Source: Candidatus Zixiibacteriota bacterium
GTDB taxonomy: Bacteria > Zixibacteria > MSB-5A5 > UBA10806
Reading direction: 5' to 3'
Assembly (NCBI GenBank): GCA_020344055.1
Contig: CP070813.1
Coordinates: 1,194,735-1,237,449 of the forward strand
Length of the DNA stretch: 42,715 bases
Part shown: piece after piece, positions 32,740-40,397 of the stretch
How positions within the stretch are numbered: the stretch's first letter is position 1
Layout of the letters: every line of letters starts with the position of its first letter
Program-made: the position numbers and the translations under genes
Notes under the pieces: model-generated
Told to the model about the DNA's origin: nothing
Seen by the model: the letters and a program-made list of their open reading frames with translations, nothing else
The model's database searches: none

Positions 32740-33692
32740 AAAAGGTATATGCCGGTATCGACCTGGGCGGTACCTTTATCAAGGCCGGTCTCATATCGCC
32801 TGGTGGCGCCAGGATCTCCTACTTTAAAATCCCCACCGAAGTCGAATCCGGGTTGAATACGGTCCGGGATAATCTTATCAAGGCGGGGAAGAGGCTGATC
32901 TCTATCTCCGGAAGGAAAAGAATGAAATTATGCGGAATCGGCATCGGTTCACCCGGGACGGTACGCTACCCCGAAGGCATCGTGACCGATTCATCCCCCA
33001 ATATTCCCGGCTGGGTGGGGACGAGTTTTGGCGGCCTGTCAGCCGATCTGAAAATCGAGGTCAGGGCCGATAACGACGCCAACTGTATGGCCCTGGGCGA
33101 GTATATGTTCGGCGCGGGAAGGGGAACCAGGTCGGGCTTCTATATCACCATCGGCACCGGTATCGGAGGCGCCTTTATTTATAATGGAAGACTGATACGG
33201 GGCGCAAGCTACGCCGCCGGAGAATTTGGTCATACTGCCCTGAAATATAACGGCAAGAAATGCAAGTGCGGACGCCGCGGATGCGTGGAGGCCTATACCG
33301 CCGTACCGGCCCTGATTCAATCCGCCAAGAAACTTGCAAAAAAACACCCCTATTCATCCCTGCGGAAAAAATTGGACGGTCTCACCTCCCATATGATCTT
33401 CGATGCTTTCAAAAAGGGAGACAGGGCCGCCTCCGAAGCGGTACGTCTTAACGCCGCCATGCTCGGCAGCGCCGTCGGCTCGGTGGTTAATCTATTCAAT
33501 CCTGAGATTGTGGTTGTAGGAGGAGGACTGGCCGAGGCCGGCAAGAAATACATCGATGAATTGAGGAAAAATATAATTGCATTCGCTTTCGGTTCGGCGG
33601 CGAATAGCCTGAAAATAAGGTCGGCGCGACTGGGAAACAGCGCCGGCTGGATAGGGGCCGCCTGCCTGAATTTCGATAAAAATAACCGTTGA
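32736..33692 (+). CDS. ROK-family sugar kinase (glucokinase-like)
   Basis: The 318-residue protein has the N-terminal ATP-binding motif YAGIDLGGTFIKAGLI, the ROK motif EFGHTALKYNG and the zinc cluster CKCGRRGCVEAY (residue about 170-182); His in GHT and the three Cys bind zinc. ADNDANCMALGEY holds the catalytic Asp. These make it a ROK sugar kinase; glucose is the most likely substrate, by family majority. The ATG overlaps the aminotransferase stop by 4 bases (ATGA). It ends the operon; the next 170 bases have no clear gene. Confidence 0.9.
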   Translation: MKKVYAGIDLGGTFIKAGLISPGGARISYFKIPTEVESGLNTVRDNLIKAGKRLISISGRKRMKLCGIGIGSPGTVRYPEGIVTDSSPNIPGWVGTSFGGLSADLKIEVRADNDANCMALGEYMFGAGRGTRSGFYITIGTGIGGAFIYNGRLIRGASYAAGEFGHTALKYNGKKCKCGRRGCVEAYTAVPALIQSAKKLAKKHPYSSLRKKLDGLTSHMIFDAFKKGDRAASEAVRLNAAMLGSAVGSVVNLFNPEIVVVGGGLAEAGKKYIDELRKNIIAFAFGSAANSLKIRSARLGNSAGWIGAACLNFDKNNR

Positions 33693-33862
33693 ATCCGCAT
33701 TTCATCCGAAATCGATCGATGCCACCCGATATTCAGCGCCCGACGAATCGGCCGATATAATTCATAGGGATCGGCGAGCCTAATACCGCCGCGAAGGATG
33801 TTAAGTGTAAGTCTCTATTGCCGGCCCCGGTTTTTTTAATATTCAATATTCGAGAAATAGGT
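33693..33862. other. Intergenic region
   Basis: This 170-base spacer separates the ROK gene from a small zinc-ribbon gene. It contains a GC-rich stretch followed by TTTTTTT near 33825-33838, but the stem is too short to call a terminator. I see no RNA gene. Confidence 0.5.
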
Positions 33863-34045
33863 TTGAAGACAAAAGAAAAAAAGGAATTCATCGGCGTCAT
33901 TTTCAAATGCTGCAAGAAATACTCCAGGATTTACCTTGACGACGAAAAGTCATCGTTCCTGGGCTGGTGCCCTAAATGCGGGGCGAAAATGGAGATCCGC
34001 ATATCGCCGAACGGTTCCAACTCTAAGTTTTTTCAAACCGATTAA
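33863..34045 (+). CDS. Small zinc-ribbon-like protein
   Basis: A 60-residue product is read from TTG 33863 (MKTKEKKEFIGVIFKCC...). It contains CC at residues 16-17 and CPKCG at 36-40, a spacing that suggests a two-knuckle zinc ribbon, and the sequence FLGWCPKCGAKMEI resembles the C-terminal half of many rubredoxin-like or ribbon proteins. A longer frame from 33818 exists but its first 15 codons lie in the spacer. A weak purine-rich stretch (GAGAAATAGG) is the only ribosome site. Function unknown. It stands just before the degenerate archaemetzincin on the same strand. Confidence 0.6.
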   Translation: MKTKEKKEFIGVIFKCCKKYSRIYLDDEKSSFLGWCPKCGAKMEIRISPNGSNSKFFQTD

Positions 34046-34124
34046 TTTTGTTTGCTTTTTTAAACGAATGATTTATTTTCAGTCAGGATGGCCGAAATAG
34101 AGAACAGGCGGAAGGTCGAACGAT

Positions 34125-34667
34125 ATGTATGAAAAAATCTACGTTGTGCCGTTGGACGAAAACAGCAGAAACTATTCCGAGTGGCTGGGACAGACGCTCT
34201 CCAGGAAAATGGGTTTCCGCCTTCAAACCGGTATCGTCTCAAGACTTCCCGAAGCGGCTCACAACCCTAAAACCAACCAGTATTACCCCGTCCCCATTCT
34301 CTCGAAACTGGAATTGCTGAAAGGCTCCGAGGATGAAATTATACTGGCCTTAACCGAGGAGGACCTTTACCTGCCCAGTCAGAATTTCGTATTCGGCCAG
34401 GCAAATTCGGTGGGGCGAACCGCCATTGTCTCTATCCTCCGTTTGCGGCCGGAATATTATGGCCTGCCGGAGGATATCGATCTCACCAAAGATCGTCTGT
34501 TTTCAGTCGCCCTGCACCAGATCGGCCACGTTCTCGGGCTCAAAAATTGCCAGAACGAATGCATTATGAAAATTGCGGCAAGTGTCAATGACGTTGACAG
34601 AAGACCCAACGGATTCTGCCCCAATTGCCTTTTAAATTTAACTCTGCCGACCAAAGTCAGAACCTGA
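34125..34667 (+). CDS. Archaemetzincin-like protein with degenerate active site
   Basis: The 180-residue protein matches the archaemetzincin (M54) layout: an N-terminal KIYVVPLD strand, ILALTEEDLYLPSQNFVFGQA in the middle, and a C-terminal zinc region. That region should read HExxHxxGxxHC. Here it is H131-Q132-I-G-H135-V-L-G138-L-K-N141-C142, so the catalytic Glu is Gln and the third ligand His is Asn. The second, structural cysteine cluster is kept: C142, C146 and C165-P-N-C168, plus the Met-turn M148. Zinc at the active site should be weakly held and peptidase activity absent or altered. GGAAGG precedes the ATG. It may be a regulatory pseudoprotease. Confidence 0.85.
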   Translation: MYEKIYVVPLDENSRNYSEWLGQTLSRKMGFRLQTGIVSRLPEAAHNPKTNQYYPVPILSKLELLKGSEDEIILALTEEDLYLPSQNFVFGQANSVGRTAIVSILRLRPEYYGLPEDIDLTKDRLFSVALHQIGHVLGLKNCQNECIMKIAASVNDVDRRPNGFCPNCLLNLTLPTKVRT

Positions 34668-34754
34668 TAAATCTTCCCTTTCAACAGATTATATTGTATT
34701 ATTAAAGGGTGAATATGATTTTACGGCGCGGGATTAACCGATGGTCATCATCAT

Positions 34755-35321
34755 ATGAAAACCGACGAAAAAAATAAAATCGATTCCTCAATAACTATTG
34801 AGAAAAAACCGCCTGAGATATGGAATACGCTGGTGGAATTTTCCAACTATCGAAGCTGGAATCCCGTTGTCAGCCACGCCGCCATCTACGGATCGGTTGT
34901 CACGGGAACCGCGATAAAAATCATGTCGGGCAAATGGGATTTTAGATTCTCTATTGTCCATGCCTCCCCGCCTGAAAGGCTGGATGTCGAAGGCGGGGCC
35001 GTCGGCCTGAACATGAAATTACGCCTGAATATTTCCCCTCTGGAAAACGGTTCCTCGGTAAGCATCGAGGCTCTGGCAGGCGGGTGGATAACGAAGATTT
35101 TTTCGAAAAAAATAAAGAGGAATATCGAGGAATCCCTCGAACTATTTTTATCCGCTCTCGAAAGAAGAATCTCGGGCGGAAACTCTTACGAGATTACGCG
35201 CCATGACGAAAAGGCGACGAACGAGGACGACAGAAGGGGCTTTTCAATGCCCACGCCGTTCAATCTTATCTATAAAACCCGGCAAAAGAAATCTCCGAGA
35301 CGCAGATCTTTCTTGCGTTAG
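34755..35321 (+). CDS. SRPBCC family protein (polyketide cyclase/lipid-transport-like)
   Basis: The 188-residue protein has the START/Bet v 1-like pattern: an N-terminal SSITIEKKPPEIWNTLVEFS strand and helix, YRSWNPVVS, then strands and a long C-terminal helix (RNIEESLELFLSALERRI, about residues 118-135). The last ~40 residues are polar and basic (KSPRRRSFLR) and are not part of the fold. Such proteins bind hydrophobic ligands; no catalytic residue is evident. The ATG has no Shine-Dalgarno sequence. An upstream ATG at 34714 with AAAGGG opens a 20-codon ORF that overlaps this start and could couple translation. It converges with the DUF3365 gene, 1 base apart. Confidence 0.75.
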   Translation: MKTDEKNKIDSSITIEKKPPEIWNTLVEFSNYRSWNPVVSHAAIYGSVVTGTAIKIMSGKWDFRFSIVHASPPERLDVEGGAVGLNMKLRLNISPLENGSSVSIEALAGGWITKIFSKKIKRNIEESLELFLSALERRISGGNSYEITRHDEKATNEDDRRGFSMPTPFNLIYKTRQKKSPRRRSFLR

Positions 35322-35322
35322 C

Positions 35323-35949
35323 TTATAATCCCGCTTTTATGGAATCGTAAACCGCTTTCCCCTCCGGCCATTCCAGCGTTACGCTCAATAAGCCTCTGAA
35401 CTCGTCAAGACCAAAACCGGTCGCCTGATCGTTCTCATATTTTGCGGCGATGGCCTCTTTTACTTCCTCTTCCATCTTCTCCGGGTTACCGTGACATTTC
35501 AGACACGGCGAGCCGACCTTGATCGCCGATACATATCGGAAGCTCTTCTGATCCCCCATGATTTCCCATTCATAATGATCCTGGCTGGCGAAAGCGGGCC
35601 TGCTTTCAAGGGTATCAAGTATCCTGGCTTCGTATTCATCCGGCGCGTTGTTGGGATTACGCAGCCTCTTGCTGGTCCGCTTGACCGTTACCCCCGGAAG
35701 GCTCGAATAACGGGCGGAGATCTCCGGTGCCTTCTCGGAGCATACATTGATGGCCCCCACCGTGCCTGCCACGGTGTCGCTGAGCGCTGTCGTCAATTCG
35801 TTCTTCATTTCTTCCATGAAATCGCCGGCTATCTGCCTCGTAACCGCGGCGATCTCCTCATCCTTCGGTACCGATTCGCCGCATCCGGAAAACGCTATTA
35901 GAAGAATGGCAATCCCTGTGGAGAAAGCGATTACAGTTTTAAAATTCAT
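35323..35949 (-). CDS. DUF3365 lipoprotein with c-type haem site
   Basis: The 208-residue product is a predicted lipoprotein: MNFKTVIAFSTGIAILLIAFSGC places the lipobox Cys near residue 23. The DUF3365 (Tll0287-like) domain follows with VNVCSEKAPEIS-like and VKRTSKRLRNPNNAPDEYE motifs, the latter at about residues 92-110. A covalent haem site is C149-L-K-C152-H153 (PCLKCHGNPE). It should sit on the periplasmic face of a membrane and sense redox or ligand, as in other DUF3365 proteins. AAGGAGGAG lies just before the ATG. The closest neighbour is the divergent mrfA gene. Confidence 0.88.
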   Translation of the reverse strand: MNFKTVIAFSTGIAILLIAFSGCGESVPKDEEIAAVTRQIAGDFMEEMKNELTTALSDTVAGTVGAINVCSEKAPEISARYSSLPGVTVKRTSKRLRNPNNAPDEYEARILDTLESRPAFASQDHYEWEIMGDQKSFRYVSAIKVGSPCLKCHGNPEKMEEEVKEAIAAKYENDQATGFGLDEFRGLLSVTLEWPEGKAVYDSIKAGL

Positions 35950-35969
35950 ATCTCCTCCTTGTTTTTTTC

Positions 35970-35999
35970 ATTATACCTAAAATAAAATCTAGGACGCAA
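35970..35999 (-). promoter_or_regulatory. Promoter of the DUF3365 lipoprotein gene
   Basis: On the minus strand TTGCGT (35999-35994) and TATAAT (35975-35970) are 18 bases apart, giving a leader of about 15-20 bases that contains AGGAGG. Confidence 0.6.
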
Positions 36000-36083
36000 G
36001 CCAATTCGGACAAAAAATAACATATTGAGAATATATCAGGTGATTTTAAGCCTCGATCTTATCAATTTTCTCCAATAAAATAC

Positions 36084-36112
36084 TTGCACAAAAGTGCATT
36101 ATATTTTATAAT
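36084..36112 (+). promoter_or_regulatory. mrfA promoter with overlapping operator-like palindrome
   Basis: TTGCAC (36084-36089) and the consensus TATAAT (36107-36112) are 17 bases apart. The inverted repeat TGCACAAAAGTGCA (36085-36098) covers the -35 element and part of the spacer, where a repressor could block RNA polymerase. Confidence 0.65.
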
Positions 36113-36139
36113 CACTCGCCCTGAAGGAGGAGGGATCAA

Positions 36140-38419
36140 ATGAAGCTGATACAGGTTCTCGAAAGATTGAAAACCGCTCCCGATTTTGCGCCGAATATAA
36201 CCCACTGGCATACCGTACCGCACCGGGAAGGGGAATATGTTGATTTCCCGGGTACTGTCGACCTGCGCCTGGTTGATGCCCTATCCAAAAGGGGAATCAG
36301 GCGGCTGTTTACCCACCAAATGGAAGCATTCAATACCGTTTTTGACGGACAGGATGTTGTCGTTGTTACCCCCACGGCATCGGGAAAATCGCTGTGTTAT
36401 AATCTCCCGGTTCTGAACTATCTGCTGAAAAAAGACCCGGCAGCCCGCGCCCTCTACCTGTTTCCGACTAAGGCCCTTTCGGCCGACCAGCTGGACGAAC
36501 TTTACGGACTGGTTGAGGCCGCAAAAGCCGACATCAAGACCTACACTTTCGACGGCGACACTCCCCAATCTGCCCGGCAGGCTATCCGGCGGGCGGGGAA
36601 CATCGTGGTGACCAATCCCGACATGCTTCATTCCGGAATTCTGCCGCATCATACCATCTGGATTAAGCTCTTCGAAAACCTGAAATTCGTGGTAATCGAC
36701 GAGCTGCATCACTACCGAGGTGTCTTCGGTTCTCACCTTTCCAATGTTCTAAGAAGGCTGGGCAGGTTGTGCCGGTTTTACGGTTCCGATCCCCGGTTTA
36801 TCCTCTGTTCTGCTACCATAGGAAATCCCAAGGAGTTAGCCGAAAAAATCACCGAGAGAAAAATAAAACTTATCGATAACAACGGCGCGCCGTCGGGAGA
36901 GAAGCACTTCATCTTCTACAACCCCCCGGTGGTGAATCATCAACTGGGAATCCGGAAATCGTCGGTCAATGAGGCGGCCCGAATTGCAGGGATGATCATA
37001 GCCAACGGCATACAGACCATTACCTTCGCCAGAAGCCGGGTCAGGGTGGAGATTCTTACGACCTACTTGAAAGATCAGATGTCGATATTGAAAATTCCTC
37101 GGGAAAAGGTTCAGGGATACCGGGGAGGCTACCTTCCCAACGAAAGGCGCGCCATCGAACGGGGCCTGCGTACCGGTGATATTCTCGGGGTCGTTTCCAC
37201 AAATGCACTGGAATTGGGTATCGATATCGGCGGTCTGGATGTTTCCATCATGTGCGGCTATCCCGGCGGTATCGCCTCGGCCTGGCAGCAGGCGGGGCGA
37301 GCGGGACGTAAGACCGACGTCTCCGTGGCTATCCTGGTAGCTTCATCGGCGCCGCTGGATCAATTCATGGCCAACCATCCCGAATACTTCTTCGGCAAAT
37401 CGCCGGAGGAGGGGATTGTCGATCCCGATAACCTCTCGATACTGGTAAGCCACCTCAAGTGCGCAGTTTTTGAACTGCCCGTGGTGGAAAACGAGGTTTT
37501 CGGCGCGGCGCCCACCGGTCGGGTGCTGGATTTCCTGGCCGACGAGAGGCTTGTGAAAAGATCCGGCGACAAGTTCCATTACACCTCCGATATTTATCCC
37601 GCCACCGAGGTTTCGTTACGTTCGGCGTCGCCGGAGAATTTCGTCATCATGGATGAGTCCGACAGCGGCCGGGCGATCGGGGAGATCGATTATTTCTCCG
37701 CGCCGGAGCTGGTGCATCCCGACGCTATTTACCTGCACGGCAGCCGGCAGTACCAGGTTCGCAATCTCGACTGGGAGGGTAAGCGGGCCTACGTGATACC
37801 GGTGGAGGTGGAGTATTATACCGACGCCGAAACCAAGGTCACCATTAAAGTATTACATTCGGACGAAGAGCAGAACCTGCTCGGTGATATCAAGTTATCT
37901 CTGGGCGATGTTTCGGTGAGCCGGGTGGTGGTGGGGTACAAGAAGATCAGGTTTCATACGCATGAGAACCTTGGTTTCGGGCATGTGCACCTGCCCGAGC
38001 AGGAGATGCATACCACCAGCTTCTGGGTATCGTTCCCGGATACGGTAACCGAATCGCTGGGCATGAGCGCGGAGTCGCTGGGCGGAGCGTTGCGGGGTGT
38101 GGCACATGTATTGAGACAGATAGTGCCGGTCTGGATCATTTCTGATCCTGCGGATATCAGGTCGGTTTCGATGGTTCGCTCGCCCTTTACAGATAGACCC
38201 ACGATTTACATTTACGATTCCATTCCAGGGGGTGTCGGTTTCTCACGGCGGATTTACGACATGTTCGATCATATCGTCGAGGGGGCGGTGTCGATTCTGG
38301 AGAAATGCCCCTGCGAGGATGGGTGTCCGTCATGTATAGGTCCCACCATCGATACCGGCGACGGCGGGAAGGAGGGGGCATTGAAGGTGTTGAAGTTGAT
38401 CATGGAATCGCAGTCGTAG
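36140..38419 (+). CDS. mrfA: DEAD/DEAH-box helicase with DUF1998 domain (MrfA/YprA-like)
   Basis: This 759-residue superfamily 2 helicase has Walker A TPTASGKSLCYNLP at about residue 79, motif II VIDELHHYRG at about 188, motif III CSATIGNP and motif VI WQQAGRAGRK at about 384-393. The C-terminal DUF1998 domain ends in the four-Cys zinc site C723-P-C725-EDG-C729-PS-C732. That arrangement defines MrfA (YprA), a 3'-5' helicase reported in Bacillus to repair mitomycin C damage independently of UvrABC. The partner exonuclease gene mrfB is not in the window. GGAGGAGGG precedes the ATG. A strong promoter and palindrome lie upstream. Confidence 0.9.
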   Translation: MKLIQVLERLKTAPDFAPNITHWHTVPHREGEYVDFPGTVDLRLVDALSKRGIRRLFTHQMEAFNTVFDGQDVVVVTPTASGKSLCYNLPVLNYLLKKDPAARALYLFPTKALSADQLDELYGLVEAAKADIKTYTFDGDTPQSARQAIRRAGNIVVTNPDMLHSGILPHHTIWIKLFENLKFVVIDELHHYRGVFGSHLSNVLRRLGRLCRFYGSDPRFILCSATIGNPKELAEKITERKIKLIDNNGAPSGEKHFIFYNPPVVNHQLGIRKSSVNEAARIAGMIIANGIQTITFARSRVRVEILTTYLKDQMSILKIPREKVQGYRGGYLPNERRAIERGLRTGDILGVVSTNALELGIDIGGLDVSIMCGYPGGIASAWQQAGRAGRKTDVSVAILVASSAPLDQFMANHPEYFFGKSPEEGIVDPDNLSILVSHLKCAVFELPVVENEVFGAAPTGRVLDFLADERLVKRSGDKFHYTSDIYPATEVSLRSASPENFVIMDESDSGRAIGEIDYFSAPELVHPDAIYLHGSRQYQVRNLDWEGKRAYVIPVEVEYYTDAETKVTIKVLHSDEEQNLLGDIKLSLGDVSVSRVVVGYKKIRFHTHENLGFGHVHLPEQEMHTTSFWVSFPDTVTESLGMSAESLGGALRGVAHVLRQIVPVWIISDPADIRSVSMVRSPFTDRPTIYIYDSIPGGVGFSRRIYDMFDHIVEGAVSILEKCPCEDGCPSCIGPTIDTGDGGKEGALKVLKLIMESQS

Positions 38420-38454
38420 ATCGAGTTTCCCCGAAACCCGACTCCTTGCCGTAG

Positions 38455-38475
38455 GTTGGGGATTTATCCCCCAAC
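38455..38475. repeat. Inverted repeat downstream of mrfA
   Basis: GTTGGGG (38455-38461) and CCCCAAC (38469-38475) form a 7-bp stem with a 7-base loop, 36 bases past the mrfA stop. It is followed by A-rich rather than T-rich sequence, so it is not a canonical terminator in this direction. Confidence 0.55.
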
Positions 38476-38603
38476 AAAAATCTTTAATTGCCAAAGTGCG
38501 GTACCCTGTTGGATGTCCTGCGTAACACCGGGGGCAGTGAGTAGCGGGAAATGCCTTTTCAACTTATAGGGACTTTTAAAAATCCCGTCGAGGGTGGGGC
38601 GGT

Positions 38604-38621
38604 TTGTCCGTTATCGGACAA
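38604..38621. repeat. Perfect hairpin TTGTCCG-ttat-CGGACAA
   Basis: A 7-bp perfect stem with a TTAT tetraloop, directly next to the larger inverted repeat at 38622-38664. Confidence 0.6.
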
Positions 38622-38664
38622 GTGTTGGATTTTTCTTCCCAATTGATCATGTGAAATCCAACAC
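38622..38664. repeat. Eleven-bp perfect inverted repeat
   Basis: GTGTTGGATTT (38622-38632) and AAATCCAACAC (38654-38664) are exact inverted copies separated by 21 bases. A palindrome CACCCGGGTG (38662-38671) abuts the right arm. The purpose is unknown. Confidence 0.65.
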
Positions 38665-38714
38665 CCGGGTGCGACTACCACTTCTATGCCTGGCGTATTT
38701 CCCGGCGCGCTGCC

Positions 38715-38740
38715 ATCTAATTAATAATATATAATTAGAT
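38715..38740. repeat. AT-rich inverted repeat upstream of unknown gene
   Basis: ATCTAATTA (38715-38723) and TAATTAGAT (38732-38740) are perfect inverted arms with an 8-base spacer, 50 bases before the next start codon. It could be an operator for the following gene. Confidence 0.5.
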
Positions 38741-38790
38741 AAAAAAAGTGCAACTGACTCGTTATCAATTATTGTTTTGATTATGTATAA

Positions 38791-39591
38791 ATGACGAAAC
38801 GAACTGATACGCATGTAATTTCCAGTACCGCGCTTGCACAAATTCGGAAAATTGTCTCAAAGGCGGGATTTAAAACAGAACCTGCCAAAAAAGACGATGG
38901 TGAAGATTTGATAATTAATACTTTTTGTGACGCAAAAACGGACGCATTCAGAATTTTGATACGGGTGATAGGAACAAGGCGTCTGAGACGTTATAGAAGT
39001 AAAAAATACGGGGTTTCTATCATACTTCCGGCTGATCATATTTTAAAATGGATAAGGTCCCCGGAGACAATTATCGTAGTTCTTTGGGACGTGGAAAAAA
39101 AATCAGGGTTCTGGGCAATTCCCGATTACGAGTTTGATACCGGAGAGATTATTATCGAAAAAAACAATAATACCAGACTGGTATTTCCTTCACGTAACAA
39201 ATTTAATGCCGCGATTCTAAAACGCCTGGTCTGGAAGATAAGAGTATCGCATTATAATACGATAGTAAAAAGCGCTTTTAGGGATCTGGAAAATCCCGAG
39301 CTCCCGGAGAAATATCGGCAACAAAAACGGATAAAAATTTATGATATAGGAAATTTATTTTTAAACTATATAGGGGCTTTCAGCAATTGCGGTATTGAAC
39401 GCGACCTGATAAATGGCCTGCGTTCATTAAAAGAGATTATCCCGGAAAACTTATTGATACAATCAGCCCTGATATTGGCTATACTGAAAAAGACCGGCGA
39501 CCGAATTGGTGAGTGTTTGCCTTTCGACCTTTTGAAAGCCTGTGTTTTGGCCGTTGAATCCATAACGAACTATAAGCAAAATAATAATTAA
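38791..39591 (+). CDS. Unrecognised AT-rich protein, possibly DUF4365/nuclease-fold-like
   Basis: A 266-residue product is read from ATG 38791. I do not recognise it firmly. The stretch DAFRILIRVIGTRRLRRYRS followed by VSIILPADHILKWIRSPETIIVVLWDVEKK and GFWAIPDYEF resembles DUF4365-type domains, in which a QLKGT-like strand belongs to a nuclease-like fold; here the usual Gln and Lys are not present (RVIGT), so catalysis is doubtful. The C-terminal half is helical (LFLNYIGAFSNCGIERDLINGLRSL). No Shine-Dalgarno sequence precedes the ATG. Codons are more A/T-rich than those of neighbouring genes, and inverted repeats lie on both sides, which may mean recent acquisition. Confidence 0.6.
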   Translation: MTKRTDTHVISSTALAQIRKIVSKAGFKTEPAKKDDGEDLIINTFCDAKTDAFRILIRVIGTRRLRRYRSKKYGVSIILPADHILKWIRSPETIIVVLWDVEKKSGFWAIPDYEFDTGEIIIEKNNNTRLVFPSRNKFNAAILKRLVWKIRVSHYNTIVKSAFRDLENPELPEKYRQQKRIKIYDIGNLFLNYIGAFSNCGIERDLINGLRSLKEIIPENLLIQSALILAILKKTGDRIGECLPFDLLKACVLAVESITNYKQNNN

Positions 39592-39641
39592 TATAGGGCT
39601 ACGGCGCAAACCGGCGCAGTGGGCACTGGCGGTAGAACCGT

Positions 39642-39673
39642 TTGTGTTTCGGAAAAAATGATTCCCGAAACTG
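39642..39673 (+). repeat. Palindromic repeat, copy A
   Basis: The copy starts TTGTGTTTCGG and ends CCCGAAACTG. GTTTCGG (39646-39652) pairs with CCGAAAC (39665-39671). It lies 51 bases after the preceding stop codon. Copies B and C are at 40336 and 42199. Confidence 0.75.
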
Positions 39674-39838
39674 CAGGTCAGTATTATGGTTCCGGCACAT
39701 CGCCGCAATTCGCAACATCGCCTTGTAGCCTTCGTATACATTAAACGTATGTTAAGCCTCATAAGCGCACAACGTTTCCTGCATGAAATTTATCACAGGT
39801 CTTAAACCTACATTAAGTTGGTAAAGGAGCATATAAAG

Positions 39839-40243
39839 ATGATGACACGCCAGAGGGTATCAACGGGAAGCCCTTACGAACCGATAATAGGCATTTCCAG
39901 GGCGATAAGAGCCGGGCAGTTTATAGCAATTTCCGGTACCGCTCCGCTGGATTCCGAGGGGAAAACGGTGGGAGCGGGAGATCCCGCGGCCCAGGCCCGC
40001 AGATGTTTCCAGATCGCACAAACAGCTCTAAAAGAACTCGGCGCCGATCTGTCCGACGTAATAAGAACCCGCATTTTCCTGACCGATATCGATGACTGGA
40101 AAAAGGTAGGGGAGGTGCATGGCGAGTTCTTTTCGGAGATTCGTCCGGTAAGCACCATTGTCCAGGTCAGCAGGTTCGTGGATCCCGAGTGGCGGGTCGA
40201 GATAGAGTTCGACGCCGTTACCGACGCGAAAGCGAACGGCTGA
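39839..40243 (+). CDS. RidA family protein (YjgF/UK114)
   Basis: The 134-residue product is a RidA-type enamine/imine deaminase. It hydrolyses reactive 2-aminoacrylate-like intermediates from PLP enzymes, or related imines. The family signature is spread over GQFIAISGTAPLDSEGKTVG, VIRTRIFLTDIDDWKKV (with the key Arg in RTR) and VSRFVDPEWRVEIEFDAV. I place the start at ATG 39839, preceded by AAAGGAG, instead of a TTG seven codons earlier. The length is slightly above the usual ~128 residues. Sequence details (EWRVEIE) put it among the broader Rid subfamilies rather than the archetype. A terminator-like hairpin lies 26 bases downstream. Confidence 0.88.
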   Translation: MMTRQRVSTGSPYEPIIGISRAIRAGQFIAISGTAPLDSEGKTVGAGDPAAQARRCFQIAQTALKELGADLSDVIRTRIFLTDIDDWKKVGEVHGEFFSEIRPVSTIVQVSRFVDPEWRVEIEFDAVTDAKANG

Positions 40244-40268
40244 CGCTGCCGGGTATTGCGATTAGTGG

Positions 40269-40299
40269 TTGGCGTACCTCCTGGTGCGCCAATGTTTTT
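40269..40299 (+). terminator. Probable rho-independent terminator after the RidA gene
   Basis: TTGGCGTACC (40269-40278) pairs with GGTGCGCCAA (40283-40292), with one wobble pair and a 4-base loop. TGTTTTTG follows directly. It lies 26 bases after the stop codon. Confidence 0.7.
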
Positions 40300-40302
40300 G
40301 CT

Positions 40303-40322
40303 GGCAGACGGGGACGTCTGCC
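40303..40322 (+). repeat. Perfect 8-bp hairpin with GGGA loop
   Basis: GGCAGACG (40303-40310), loop GGGA, CGTCTGCC (40315-40322). It stands between the terminator and repeat copy B. Confidence 0.7.
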
Positions 40323-40335
40323 GACCACGGGGAGG

Positions 40336-40367
40336 TTGTGTTCCGGGAACTATGATTCCCGAAACTG
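40336..40367 (+). repeat. Palindromic repeat, copy B
   Basis: The copy starts TTGTGTTCCGGGAA and ends TTCCCGAAACTG. GTTCCGGGAA (40340-40349) pairs with TTCCCGAAAC (40356-40365), nine of ten positions. It lies 93 bases after the RidA stop. Confidence 0.75.
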
Positions 40368-40397
40368 TTAGTCGGGATTTTAATCTCGACGCCCGGC

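Larger units (their letters stand above)
38420..38790. other. Structured intergenic region after mrfA
   Basis: No gene is seen in these 371 bases. They hold several inverted repeats, listed separately: 38455-38475, 38604-38621, 38622-38664, 38662-38671 and 38715-38740. The last ~90 bases are very AT-rich and lead into an AT-rich gene of unknown function. Confidence 0.6.

Noticed and set aside
33820..33838. GC stretch with T-run after the ROK kinase as a terminator
   Set aside because: The possible stem is only four pairs with a two-base loop, which is not stable enough to call.
34714..34776. Twenty-codon ORF overlapping the start of the SRPBCC gene
   Set aside because: It has a fair ribosome site, but nothing else supports it; mentioned only as a possible coupling ORF.
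38420..38790. CRISPR array or tRNA in the structured spacer
   Set aside because: The repeats are different from each other and not regularly spaced, and no cloverleaf or CCA end can be drawn.
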